Shown here: one piece after another, positions 40,360 to 47,206 of the stretch
Numbering within the stretch: the stretch's first letter is position 1
How the letters are laid out: each line of letters begins with the position of its first letter
NCBI GenBank assembly: GCA_034423195.1
Contig: DAOUIZ010000060.1
Span: 1-64,000 of the forward strand
Length of the DNA: 64,000 nucleotides
Direction: 5' to 3'
From: CATOSK01 sp034423195
GTDB lineage: Bacteria > Chloroflexota > Dehalococcoidia > Lucifugimonadales > UBA3495
Translations under genes and position numbers: made by a program
Notes under the pieces: model-generated
Database searches by the model: none
What the model saw: the letters and a program-made list of their open reading frames with translations, nothing else
What the model was told of the DNA's origin: nothing

Positions 40360-41418
40360 CTAGAACTGGCTCAGGAACCGCAGGTCGTTGGAGTAGAAAT
40401 GCCGGATGTCGTCAATGCCGTACTTGAGCATGGCGACCCGTTCCGGCCCCACTCCGAAGGCGAAGCCGGTGTACTTTTCGGTGTCGTAGCCAACGCCGGC
40501 CAGGACCTTGGGGTGGACCATGCCGGCGCCCATGATTTCAATCCAGCCGCTGTCCCGGCAGATGCGGCATCCCTCCCCGTTGCCATCGCAAGAGAAGCAG
40601 TCGATGGACATGTCCACGCCGGGCTCCACGAAGGGGAAGTAGTCGCAGCGGAAGCGGACGCGCCGTTCCTCCCCGAACAGACGGCGGGCGAACTCGTAGA
40701 GGGTGCCCTTCAGGTCGGCGAAGGTGATGCCCTCATCCACGGCCAGGCCCTCGACCTGGTAGAAGTGCCACTCGTGGGTTGCGTCGGTGGCCTCGTAGCG
40801 GTAGCACTTGCCGGGAACGACCACGCGCACCGGCGGCTGGGTGCTCTCCATGACCCGGGCCTGCATGGGAGAGGTGTGGGTCCGCAGGAGCATGGGCTGC
40901 CGGCCGGTCTCGTCCCGGTAGTCCACCCACAGGGAGTTCCACATATCCCGGGCGGGATGGCCCTCGGGGATGTTCAGCATCTCGAAGTTGTAGCGGTCCC
41001 ACTCGACCTCCGGTCCCTCGACGATGCTGAAGCCCATGCCGGCGAAGGCGTCGGTTATCTCCCGGACAATCTGGGTGGTGGGATGAAGACGACCCTGGAT
41101 GGTGGGCCGGCCGGGAAGGGTCACGTCAATACGGTCGCGGGCAAAGGCCGCGTCCTGCTGGGCCCGGTTTACCCGGGCGGTACGACCGGCCAGCCGTTCC
41201 TCCAGGTCGGACTTGGCCCGGTTGCCCAGGGCGCCGAGTTCCCGGCGCTGTTCCATGTCCAGGCCGGACAAGCCGCGCAGGATGTTGGTCAGTTCCCCCC
41301 GCCGTCCCAAGTAGGAAACGCGCCATTGCTCCAACGCCTCGGCGTCGGATGCTTCATCGAGTTGGAGAATGGCCCGCTGGGTGAGGGAGTGGATGGAATC
41401 GGCTGAAGGCTGGGTCAA
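40360..41418 (-). CDS. pheS: Phenylalanyl-tRNA synthetase alpha subunit
   Basis: 352 residues. N-terminal coiled-coil arm, then the class II catalytic domain: motif 1 FAGMGFSIVEGPEVEWD, motif 2 GKCYRYEATDATHEWHFYQVEG (core CYRYEATDATHEWHFYQVEG), motif 3 GFAFGVGPERVAMLKYG. A Cys cluster CFSCDGNGEGCRIC lies in the loop before motif 3; comparable Cys pairs are seen in PheS of other bacteria. ATG 41418 follows the promoter at 41475-41504 by about 50 bp. Confidence 0.96.
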   Translation of the reverse strand: MTQPSADSIHSLTQRAILQLDEASDAEALEQWRVSYLGRRGELTNILRGLSGLDMEQRRELGALGNRAKSDLEERLAGRTARVNRAQQDAAFARDRIDVTLPGRPTIQGRLHPTTQIVREITDAFAGMGFSIVEGPEVEWDRYNFEMLNIPEGHPARDMWNSLWVDYRDETGRQPMLLRTHTSPMQARVMESTQPPVRVVVPGKCYRYEATDATHEWHFYQVEGLAVDEGITFADLKGTLYEFARRLFGEERRVRFRCDYFPFVEPGVDMSIDCFSCDGNGEGCRICRDSGWIEIMGAGMVHPKVLAGVGYDTEKYTGFAFGVGPERVAMLKYGIDDIRHFYSNDLRFLSQF

Positions 41419-41474
41419 GGCAGTCCCGCTTTGCAGGTATTCGATACGGCCGGGGGTTCAGCTTTCGACAAGCC

Positions 41475-41504
41475 ATTATAGGATTCGTGAATACGGATGG
41501 TCAA
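41475..41504 (-). promoter_or_regulatory. Promoter of pheS-pheT-moeA
   Basis: Minus strand TTGACC (41499-41504), 18-bp spacer, perfect TATAAT (41475-41480). No T-box-like leader fits in the roughly 50-nt 5-prime UTR. Confidence 0.8.
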
Positions 41505-41561
41505 GAATTATTCCCGCGCTGGCCAAGAAACCGGCCCGGGTTTCCGGCAGAACAGGGGGTG

Positions 41562-41567
41562 TATAAT
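41562..41567 (+). promoter_or_regulatory. -10 element of the MFS transporter gene
   Basis: Perfect TATAAT preceded by GTG, with only a poor TTTCCG 15 bp upstream. Divergent from the pheS promoter; the two start points are about 100 bp apart. Confidence 0.45.
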
Positions 41568-41615
41568 GCCGCAAACATTGGCCTTGCAGGAGTTTTTCGT
41601 CCCTTGCGGACGCCT

Positions 41616-42884
41616 ATGGTTTCTATTTCCCCCCGGTCCGTCAAGGGAAAACTCCACTATGGTTGGGCCATTCTCGCCCTTACCTTCACCAACCTCTCCA
41701 TCGAAGGGGGCGCCAAGAGCATCCAGCCGGTGCTCTTGGTGGCCTTTCGGGACCACTTCCAGCGGAGCGCGGCGCTGACGTCGGCGCTTTTCTCCGTTTC
41801 GGGGATAGTGGGAGCGATCGCCTACCCTTTCCTGGGGCGGCTGCTGGACCGGTTTGGGCCCAGAGTCATGTTTCCCATCGCGGGGGTGGTGTTGCTGGTT
41901 GGCTGGCTGGCGAGCAGCCGGGCCAGCGAGCTGTGGCAGCTGTTCATCTTCTACAGCGTGATCGCGACCCTGGGCCAGGTGACCCTCTCATCCTTTTCGG
42001 CCACCGCGACCCTGGCGCCGTGGTTCCCCCGGTCCAAGGGACTGGTCCTGGGACTGGCGGACTCGGGGAACCCCGCTGGGCACGCGATGGTCGTTCCGCT
42101 GGCCCAGTTGATCGTTCAGACGATGGGCTGGCGGGCCGCGTACCAGATCTTTGGAGTCGCCTTCTTCCTCCTGGCGGCCCCGTTGAACCTGCTGTTCCAG
42201 CGGCGTCCGCCGAAGCCTGAAGCCGCGGAGACTGAAAGCCCGGCGGAGGGCGAGGCGCTGCCGGCCCCGAAGATCCCGGTGGGCCGGGTACTGGCCGCTC
42301 CGGCGGTGTGGGTGCTGCTGGCGGCCCGGGGCATCGCTTCAACCTCGCACCAGATGACGACGGTGCATATCATTGCTTTTCTGATTTTTTCCGGTTACGA
42401 CGGCTTCGAAGCGGCTTTGGCGCTGGGAGTAGCGGGTCTGCTGGGCATTGGCGGGAGACCCGGCTTCGGTATGCTGTCGGATGTCATCGGACGGGAAATC
42501 GTGTTCACCATGAGTATGGGCATGGTGTGTTTGGCGATTCTGCTGGTGCTGGTGTTTGGCGACGGAGGGTCCTGGTGGGTCTTGGTGGGGTTCGTTGGCC
42601 TTATCGGTCTCAGCGATGGGCTGAGCGGGCTGCTCATCGGAGCCAAGGCGGCGGACCTGCACCCGCCCGAAGTGCTGGGGGCGGTAATGGGCGTTGTGGA
42701 GGTGGGACGGGGGATGGGAATCGCCGTCGGGCCGGTGCTGGCAGGCATTTTGTTCGACAGGAACCAGGACTACACCATGGCATTCAGCGTTGCCATCGGC
42801 CTGCTGCTGGCGGCCATGGCCCTGGTCTGGGCGGTGCGGTTCGTGCAGCGGCCGGCGGTTGCCCCATCCCGGAACGCCGGCTGA
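41616..42884 (+). CDS. MFS transporter (monocarboxylate/oxalate-type)
   Basis: 422 residues with about 12 predicted helices and a hydrophilic central loop (PPKPEAAETESPAEGEA) between helices 6 and 7. The first helices (HYGWAILALTFTNLSIEGG), AYPFLGRLLDRFGPRVM (MFS signature loop 2-3) and LGLADSGNPAG suggest the OFA/monocarboxylate-porter group, which carry organic anions. ATG 41616 is adopted; an in-frame TTG at 41604 has a better-placed GCAGGAG and is possible. Substrate unknown. The gene ends at a strong terminator. Confidence 0.85.
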   Translation: MVSISPRSVKGKLHYGWAILALTFTNLSIEGGAKSIQPVLLVAFRDHFQRSAALTSALFSVSGIVGAIAYPFLGRLLDRFGPRVMFPIAGVVLLVGWLASSRASELWQLFIFYSVIATLGQVTLSSFSATATLAPWFPRSKGLVLGLADSGNPAGHAMVVPLAQLIVQTMGWRAAYQIFGVAFFLLAAPLNLLFQRRPPKPEAAETESPAEGEALPAPKIPVGRVLAAPAVWVLLAARGIASTSHQMTTVHIIAFLIFSGYDGFEAALALGVAGLLGIGGRPGFGMLSDVIGREIVFTMSMGMVCLAILLVLVFGDGGSWWVLVGFVGLIGLSDGLSGLLIGAKAADLHPPEVLGAVMGVVEVGRGMGIAVGPVLAGILFDRNQDYTMAFSVAIGLLLAAMALVWAVRFVQRPAVAPSRNAG

Positions 42885-42922
42885 GGTCGGAACTCGGGAA
42901 AAGCCCGGAATATGGCCGCCGG

Positions 42923-42947
42923 CCCCGGCGATAAGCCGGGGTTTTTT
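42923..42947 (+). terminator. Rho-independent terminator of the MFS gene
   Basis: CCCCGGC (42923-42929) and GCCGGGG (42935-42941) flank a 5-nt loop, followed by TTTTTT. Confidence 0.93.
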
Positions 42948-43030
42948 CTTTGTCCACGTGGCCGTGTGCTGGCCGGGAGCGTCTGATCGACGGTGTCCCT
43001 CGTCAATCAGTGACAGCTTCATATTGTGTA

Positions 43031-43044
43031 AGAACTAATGTTCT
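43031..43044. promoter_or_regulatory. SOS-box-like palindrome before the zinc-ribbon/RuvC-like genes
   Basis: AGAAC-TAAT-GTTCT is a perfect inverted repeat containing GAAC-N4-GTTC, the core of LexA boxes in Gram-positive bacteria (CGAAC-N4-GTTCG). It sits between a possible -35 TTGTGT (43024-43029) and a weak -10 TACGCT (43047-43052), where a repressor would block transcription. Confidence 0.55.
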
Positions 43045-43137
43045 GTTACGCTATGTCCAGTTGCCGAAAATTCCGGCTGGGGCTGTGCGGTTGGACCTGG
43101 ACGGCACCCACACCTGGAACAAGGATCTGGAGGTCTC

Positions 43138-43395
43138 TTGGCATTGTTTCGTTTCAAGGCCTGCACCAAGTGCGGGGGCGATCTGGCGTTGGACGACGGG
43201 GACTGGCTCTGCCTGCAGTGCGGCAAGTATTACTACGTGGGGCTGTACCGGCATCGGGACCCGGAGCCTGCCCCGGTCAGGTGGCAGTTTCCCAAGACTC
43301 GGGGGTTTGGGACGCATGATCGCGGCGGAGGAAGCCGCTGCTGGAGTTGCGAAGTTCCCCCGGTGGTGTACAAGACAAGGACCAATTCGCTGTGA
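43138..43395 (+). CDS. Small zinc-ribbon protein
   Basis: 85 residues. An N-terminal zinc ribbon with Cys9, Cys12, Cys25 and Cys28 (CTKCGGDL...WLCLQCGKYYYVGLYR), a basic linker, and a second CxxC (RCWSC) near the end. Such ribbons bind nucleic acid or protein partners. Starts at TTG 43138 with GGAGG (43129-43133) close upstream; TTG 43144 is an alternative. The stop overlaps the start of the next gene as GTGA, so both proteins are made together. No named family is recognised for the whole protein. Confidence 0.65.
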   Translation: MALFRFKACTKCGGDLALDDGDWLCLQCGKYYYVGLYRHRDPEPAPVRWQFPKTRGFGTHDRGGGSRCWSCEVPPVVYKTRTNSL

Positions 43396-43910
43396 GCGGA
43401 ACGACAGTAAACTCCAAGGGGAGGGGGAACCTGCTGGCAGTAAGCGTTGGCTCCCGGCGCACCGGATGGGCCGTTTTCGCAGACGGGCGTCTGAACGCCG
43501 CCGGGGTCATTTCCATTCCGGCTGTGCTGCGGGCGCGGGTCGAGGAGCGGGCCGTCCTCTTGGTCTGCTCCCTGGATGAGTTGGCAGTCCAGTGGGAGAT
43601 CAGGGCGGTTGCATCGCGGGGAAGGTCCTTCGCCGGCTTGCCGAAACATGGCACGGCGGAGCTGGAAGCCGCCTTGTCCCGCTGGCGGGAATTCCGGGGG
43701 ATGGCGTGGTATTCCTACACCACGGCGGAAGTCAGGACGGCGCTGGCCGGAAAGCCCAACGCATCCAGGGAAGCTCTCTCCTACGCAGTCATGGAAAGAC
43801 TTGGGTTGATCGGAGAGACCAGGACGGCAGAGGAGTGGGAAGCGGCGGCCATCGGGGTTTACCACCTGCGGCAAACCGGGGCTACCCCCGCCGGGCCGGA
43901 AGAGCGCTGA
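43392..43910 (+). CDS. RuvC-like resolvase homologue lacking the first catalytic Asp
   Basis: 172 residues, the size of RuvC. Pattern matches RuvC along its length: LLAVSVGSRRTGWAVF at 14-29 for the first strand, Glu69 in VQWEIRAVASRGRSF, then SYTTAEVRTALAGKPNASRE (RuvC tP..vK..v.G.g.A.K) and EEWEAAAIGVYHL at the end. The usual Asp of IDPG is Ser18; the two C-terminal Asp positions are Glu147 and Glu150; Glu69 is kept. It may be non-catalytic or altered. Starts at GTG 43392 overlapping the zinc-ribbon stop. No ruvAB nearby, so this is probably a paralogue. Assignment is from motif order, not search. Confidence 0.65.
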   Translation: MSGTTVNSKGRGNLLAVSVGSRRTGWAVFADGRLNAAGVISIPAVLRARVEERAVLLVCSLDELAVQWEIRAVASRGRSFAGLPKHGTAELEAALSRWREFRGMAWYSYTTAEVRTALAGKPNASREALSYAVMERLGLIGETRTAEEWEAAAIGVYHLRQTGATPAGPEER

Positions 43911-43964
43911 CACAAAATGCGACAATCATGGGACAAAATGACACAGTTTGGCACAATCGCGACA
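43908..43964 (+). repeat. Six helically phased TGNSACA heptamers
   Basis: TGACACA (43908), TGCGACA (43918), TGGGACA (43929), TGACACA (43939), TGGCACA (43949) and CGCGACA (43958): steps of 10, 11, 10, 10 and 9 bp, one per DNA turn. The first overlaps the stop codon of the RuvC-like gene. The same heptamer with 10-bp steps is at 20665-20691. Suggests a cooperative binding site or transposon end. Confidence 0.65.
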
Positions 43965-44242
43965 CATCCGGGCTACAGTTTTACCACGATTTGGGCCGGA
44001 AAAAACCGGGCGCCGTGCTCAAATGTGAAGGATATCGGGGCTTATGGCACAAGTCGGGTTTTTTCCGGCCCGGTTCCTCCTGGGACTCAGCCGCCCGGAT
44101 GCCCCCCACCCTTCGATCACCGGAGCGCCGGGCCGCGTTGAACAACCGGGGGGCGCGTGTATAATGAGCCGCACAGCGCGATGGGCGCCGAGCCGGCCAG
44201 GGCGGCCCGGCTGCCCGTGGCACCCCGGACCGAGGAGGAGTT
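43911..44242 (+). other. Interval after the RuvC-like gene
   Basis: 332 bp without a convincing gene. The left part is the heptamer array (to 43964); the middle (43970-44130) shows no motif I recognise; the right part holds the promoter of the DUF3467 gene. A 74-residue open frame at 43917-44141 lacks a ribosome site and resembles no protein. Confidence 0.55.
44138..44165 (+). promoter_or_regulatory. Promoter of the DUF3467 gene pair
   Basis: TTGAAC (44138-44143), 16-bp spacer, perfect TATAAT (44160-44165). Leader about 70 nt, with GAGGAG just before ATG 44243. Confidence 0.7.
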
Positions 44243-44611
44243 ATGCCGATCATCCAGCGTCCCTACGTTCCCCCGGAAGACCAGGTGCCCCAGGAGGATT
44301 CCTACGTCAACCCCGGCGACCCCCAGTCGGCCGACCTGTCCGGGGAGCCCATCACCTTCTACGCCGATTCCATGCATATCTTCAGCAGCCTTTACTCCGC
44401 GGTACTGTTTTTCGGCGAGCAAATGGAGGAGCGGGAACCCATCCTGCGGACGCGGATCAAGGTAAGCCCGCAGATGCTCAAGGCCATCTCGTTGCTGACC
44501 TCAAAGCACGTCCGCGAGTACGAGGCGGCGGTGGGGCCAATCATGCTGCCGGACCAGGTCTACGATGCCTGGGAGTTGAACTCCGAGGCATTGGAGGAAC
44601 ACCAGCACTGA
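44243..44611 (+). CDS. DUF3467-like protein
   Basis: 122 residues. The middle and end fit DUF3467: FYADSMHIFSSLYSAVLFFGE, then RTRIKVSPQMLKAISLLTSKHVREYEAAVGPI (family core RIKVSPQMLKAISLL and REYEAAVGPI). No function is known for the family. The N-terminal 30 residues are Pro/Asp-rich. GAGGAG is 6 nt before ATG 44243. Its stop overlaps the next start as TGATG, so both are translated together. Confidence 0.7.
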   Translation: MPIIQRPYVPPEDQVPQEDSYVNPGDPQSADLSGEPITFYADSMHIFSSLYSAVLFFGEQMEEREPILRTRIKVSPQMLKAISLLTSKHVREYEAAVGPIMLPDQVYDAWELNSEALEEHQH

Positions 44612-45105
44612 TGGCTTCCGAGAAGGACCGGGTGATTGCCGAGGACCTGGGCCTGCCGGTGGTGGTGGAGCCGGGAGTTGATTCGGCGATGCCCGAGGAC
44701 ATGGACTGGCGGCTGGTGGGGACCAGCCAGCCCAACGCGGCCACCTTCCACATCAACCATACCGACGTGACGCAGGTGAAGGTGGGCGTTCTGAGGCCCT
44801 CGGACATGCCGGAGGACTCCCAGTTCGTTCTGACGAAAGAGATCCCCATCATCATCATCGACAGCCTGGACAAGTACTGGGCGGGGGAGTCGAAAGAAGC
44901 CCTGCCGCTGAACGGGTTGAGGGTCCCCATCGAGGGGGATACGGAGGAAGAGGCGAAGCGGAACCTGGCGGGGGACCTGGCAGCCCAGTTCCGCCTGCTG
45001 ATGCTGCTCTCTACCACCCGGCAGGGCGGCGTGGCCCCGCCTCTGATGGAGAACCTCCGCCTCTACCACAGCATCATGGCTCCGGCCAGGACGGGATCGG
45101 GCTAG
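44611..45105 (+). CDS. Unknown protein paired with DUF3467
   Basis: 164 residues, not recognised. Alternating strands and helices without membrane segments; blocks TFHINHTDVTQVKVGVLRP, FVLTKEIPIIIIDSLDKYW and AKRNLAGDLAAQFRLLMLLS. The first half begins GLPVVVEPGVDSAMPEDMDW. Begins inside the stop codon of the DUF3467 gene and converges on proS with a 16-bp gap. Function cannot be assigned; the strict coupling suggests that the two proteins form a complex. Confidence 0.65.
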   Translation: MASEKDRVIAEDLGLPVVVEPGVDSAMPEDMDWRLVGTSQPNAATFHINHTDVTQVKVGVLRPSDMPEDSQFVLTKEIPIIIIDSLDKYWAGESKEALPLNGLRVPIEGDTEEEAKRNLAGDLAAQFRLLMLLSTTRQGGVAPPLMENLRLYHSIMAPARTGSG

Positions 45106-45121
45106 TCCCGAGCCAGGACCG

Positions 45122-46828
45122 CTAGACCAGGGCTTTGACCCGTTCCGCGATGGCGGAGGCGACCTCGTCGACCGGGATCTGCTCCGCTTCGTCGGACGTC
45201 CGCTCCTTGACCTCCACCATGCCGTTGTTCAGGTTGCGGGGGCTGACCACCAGCCGCAGCGGCAGTCCCAGCAGGTCCGCATCGTTGAACTTGACGCCGG
45301 GGGCCTGGTCGGGCCGGTCGTCGTAGAGGGTTTCCACTCCCTTTTCCCATAGCCGGCGGTAGAGGTCGTCGGCCGCCTGGGAAACCGTATCGTCGTTGAG
45401 GTTGAGGCCGACGAGGTGGGCCTGGTAGGGGGCGATGGGCGGGGGAAAGACCATGCCCCGGTCGTCGTGGTTCTGCTCGATGGCCGCCGCCAGCAGCCTC
45501 CCCACGCCGATGCCGTAGCAGCCCATGGTGACCGGCTGCTGCCGCCCTTCGCTGTCCAGGTAGAGCGCTCCCAGGGACTCGCTGAAGAAGGTTCCCAGCT
45601 TGAAGATGTGGCCGACCTCGACGCCCCGGGTGGCTTCCAGGGGCTCGCCGCAGTCGGGGCAGAGGTCACCGGGCTGGGCGAGGGCGATGTCGGTGAGGAT
45701 GTCAACGCTGAAGTCCCGGGGGTAGTTGGCGTTGTTCAGGTGCCGGTCCGGGTGGTTGGCCCCGACGGTGAAGTTGCTGCCGTTGGATATGGAGGGGTCG
45801 GCGACGTGCTGGATGCCGGTCAGTCCCACCGCCGAGGCGGAGCCGGCGACCAGTCCGGCGGCCTGCACCTCCTCATCGTTGGCCAGGCGCAGGTCCCGGG
45901 CGTGGAGGGCGTTCTTGAGCTTGACGTCGTTGACCTCCAGGTCGCCACGGATGGTGACCAGCACGACACGGTCGTCGGCCCAGTAGAAGACGGCCTTGAG
46001 GGTCCTGGACTCGGGAATGCCCAGGAACTCGGCCAGGGCGGCGATGGTCTTGATGCCGGGCGTGGGGACTTCCTCCAGGGGCAGTTCGGCTTCGCGGGGG
46101 GCGTCCGGGTACCTTCCGGTTGCCTTTTCGGCGTTGGCGGTGTAGCCGCAGGAGGGGCAGGTTATGACCGTGTCCTCGCCGGTGGGGGTGGGAAGCAGGA
46201 ACTCGTGGGAGTCCTTGCCGCCGATGGCTCCGCTGTCGGCCTCCGCCATGAGGACGGGAAGGCTGCAACGGCGGTATATGTTCCGGTAGGCCCGGGCCAT
46301 GGCCTGGTAGCTTTCATCCAGGCTGTCGTCGCCGGTGTTGAAGGAGTAGGCGTCCTTCATGGCGAACTCCCGGACGCGGATCAGTCCAGCCCGGGGGCGG
46401 GGTTCGTCCCGGAACTTGGTCTGGATCTGGTAGAGGATGACGGGAAGGTCCCGGTAGCTCTGGACGTTGGCCTTGACGATATTGGTGACGACTTCTTCAT
46501 GAGTGGGAGCCAGCACCAGCGGACGCCCCCGCCGGTCTTCCAGGGCGAAGAGGTTGTCGCCGAAGGCGGCGCGGCGCCCGGTCTGCTCCCAGAGCTCGGT
46601 GGGCTGGAGGGTGGGCATCATGATTTCCTGGCTGCCCGCCGCGTCCATTTCCTGCCGGATGATGTTCTCGATCTTGCGCAGGGAGCGCCAGGCCAGGGGC
46701 AGGTAGGCGTAGACTCCGGCGGCGACCTGGTGGATCAGGCCAGCGCGGAGCATGAGGCGGTGGCTGGCGGTCTCGGCCTCGGGCGAGTCCTCCCGCAGGG
46801 TGCGGGAAACCAGTTGGGACATTCTCAT
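45122..46828 (-). CDS. proS: Prolyl-tRNA synthetase
   Basis: 568 residues, the bacterial type with an inserted editing domain between motifs 2 and 3. N-terminal MRMSQLVSRTLREDSPEAE, motif 1 region IIRQEMDAAGSQEIMMPTLQP, motif 2 TKFRDEPRPRAGLIRVREFAMKDAYSF (core RDEPRPRAGLIRVREF), editing domain with the GVGPxx-like ALVAGSASAVG region, motif 3 YGIGVGRLLAAAIEQ, and an anticodon-binding C-terminus. A hairpin in the leader holds its ribosome site. Last gene of the long minus-strand housekeeping run. Confidence 0.96.
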   Translation of the reverse strand: MRMSQLVSRTLREDSPEAETASHRLMLRAGLIHQVAAGVYAYLPLAWRSLRKIENIIRQEMDAAGSQEIMMPTLQPTELWEQTGRRAAFGDNLFALEDRRGRPLVLAPTHEEVVTNIVKANVQSYRDLPVILYQIQTKFRDEPRPRAGLIRVREFAMKDAYSFNTGDDSLDESYQAMARAYRNIYRRCSLPVLMAEADSGAIGGKDSHEFLLPTPTGEDTVITCPSCGYTANAEKATGRYPDAPREAELPLEEVPTPGIKTIAALAEFLGIPESRTLKAVFYWADDRVVLVTIRGDLEVNDVKLKNALHARDLRLANDEEVQAAGLVAGSASAVGLTGIQHVADPSISNGSNFTVGANHPDRHLNNANYPRDFSVDILTDIALAQPGDLCPDCGEPLEATRGVEVGHIFKLGTFFSESLGALYLDSEGRQQPVTMGCYGIGVGRLLAAAIEQNHDDRGMVFPPPIAPYQAHLVGLNLNDDTVSQAADDLYRRLWEKGVETLYDDRPDQAPGVKFNDADLLGLPLRLVVSPRNLNNGMVEVKERTSDEAEQIPVDEVASAIAERVKALV

Positions 46829-46832
46829 GAAG

Positions 46833-46851
46833 ACGGGTTCCTTTCACCCGT
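46833..46851 (-). promoter_or_regulatory. Hairpin enclosing the proS ribosome-binding site
   Basis: On the minus strand ACGGGT-GAAAGGA-ACCCGT places the Shine-Dalgarno AAAGGA in the loop of a 6-bp stem, directly before ATG 46828. Could adjust proS initiation. Confidence 0.45.
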
Positions 46852-46859
46852 GGAAAAGC

Positions 46860-47183
46860 TCAGAGAAGCCTTTCCACCCCTTCCATAAACATTTCCACGT
46901 CGTCAATTCCCTCGTTGACTGCCTGCGGGTCAAAGGTGTTCTCGTAGAAGTTGCCGTGTAAATTGCCGGCAACATGGAAGAGACGACGCAGTTGCTGGTC
47001 GTTGTTCTGTCTCGCCAAGTCATGCACGATATTGAAGAGGTGGGAGTGTTTCTCGTGCAAAACTCCCCGACGGTCAGCCCAAGCCTTGTCGGATGCCTGC
47101 TCCAGGTCTCCGGCGGCGAGTTCCTCCCGCGCCTTGACCAGGAAAGTCCTGCTTCGCTCCTGGTAAGTTGGCGTCTGCTGCAT
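46860..47183 (-). CDS. PaREP1/HEPN-like protein with an internal deletion
   Basis: 107 residues. Same family as the protein at 59277-59693: SRTFLVKAREELAAGDLEQASDKAW at the start (aligned part FLVKAREELAAGDLEQASDK), HSHLFNIV, then LFHVAGNLHGNFYEN and a helical end VEMFMEGVERLL. Compared with the other copy and the family, about 10-14 residues are absent between DKAW and RRG (the GAAAxxxKAVAE helix), by an in-frame deletion. HEPN-like helical proteins are often RNases or partners of nucleotidyltransferases; activity here is doubtful. It interrupts the conserved ispG-proS order. Confidence 0.7.
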   Translation of the reverse strand: MQQTPTYQERSRTFLVKAREELAAGDLEQASDKAWADRRGVLHEKHSHLFNIVHDLARQNNDQQLRRLFHVAGNLHGNFYENTFDPQAVNEGIDDVEMFMEGVERLL

Positions 47184-47206
47184 ATCTCCTGCTTTCCCGG
47201 CGAGGG

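Noticed and set aside
40530..40620. Cys cluster in PheS as a novel metal site
   Set aside because: Comparable CxxC...CxxC loops are seen in PheS of other bacteria; not treated as unusual.
41616..41700. Riboswitch upstream of the MFS gene
   Set aside because: The leader between the -10 and ATG is only about 45 nt and has no conserved aptamer-like structure.
43917..44141. 74-residue open frame after the RuvC-like gene
   Set aside because: No ribosome site, overlaps the phased heptamer array, and no protein-like composition.
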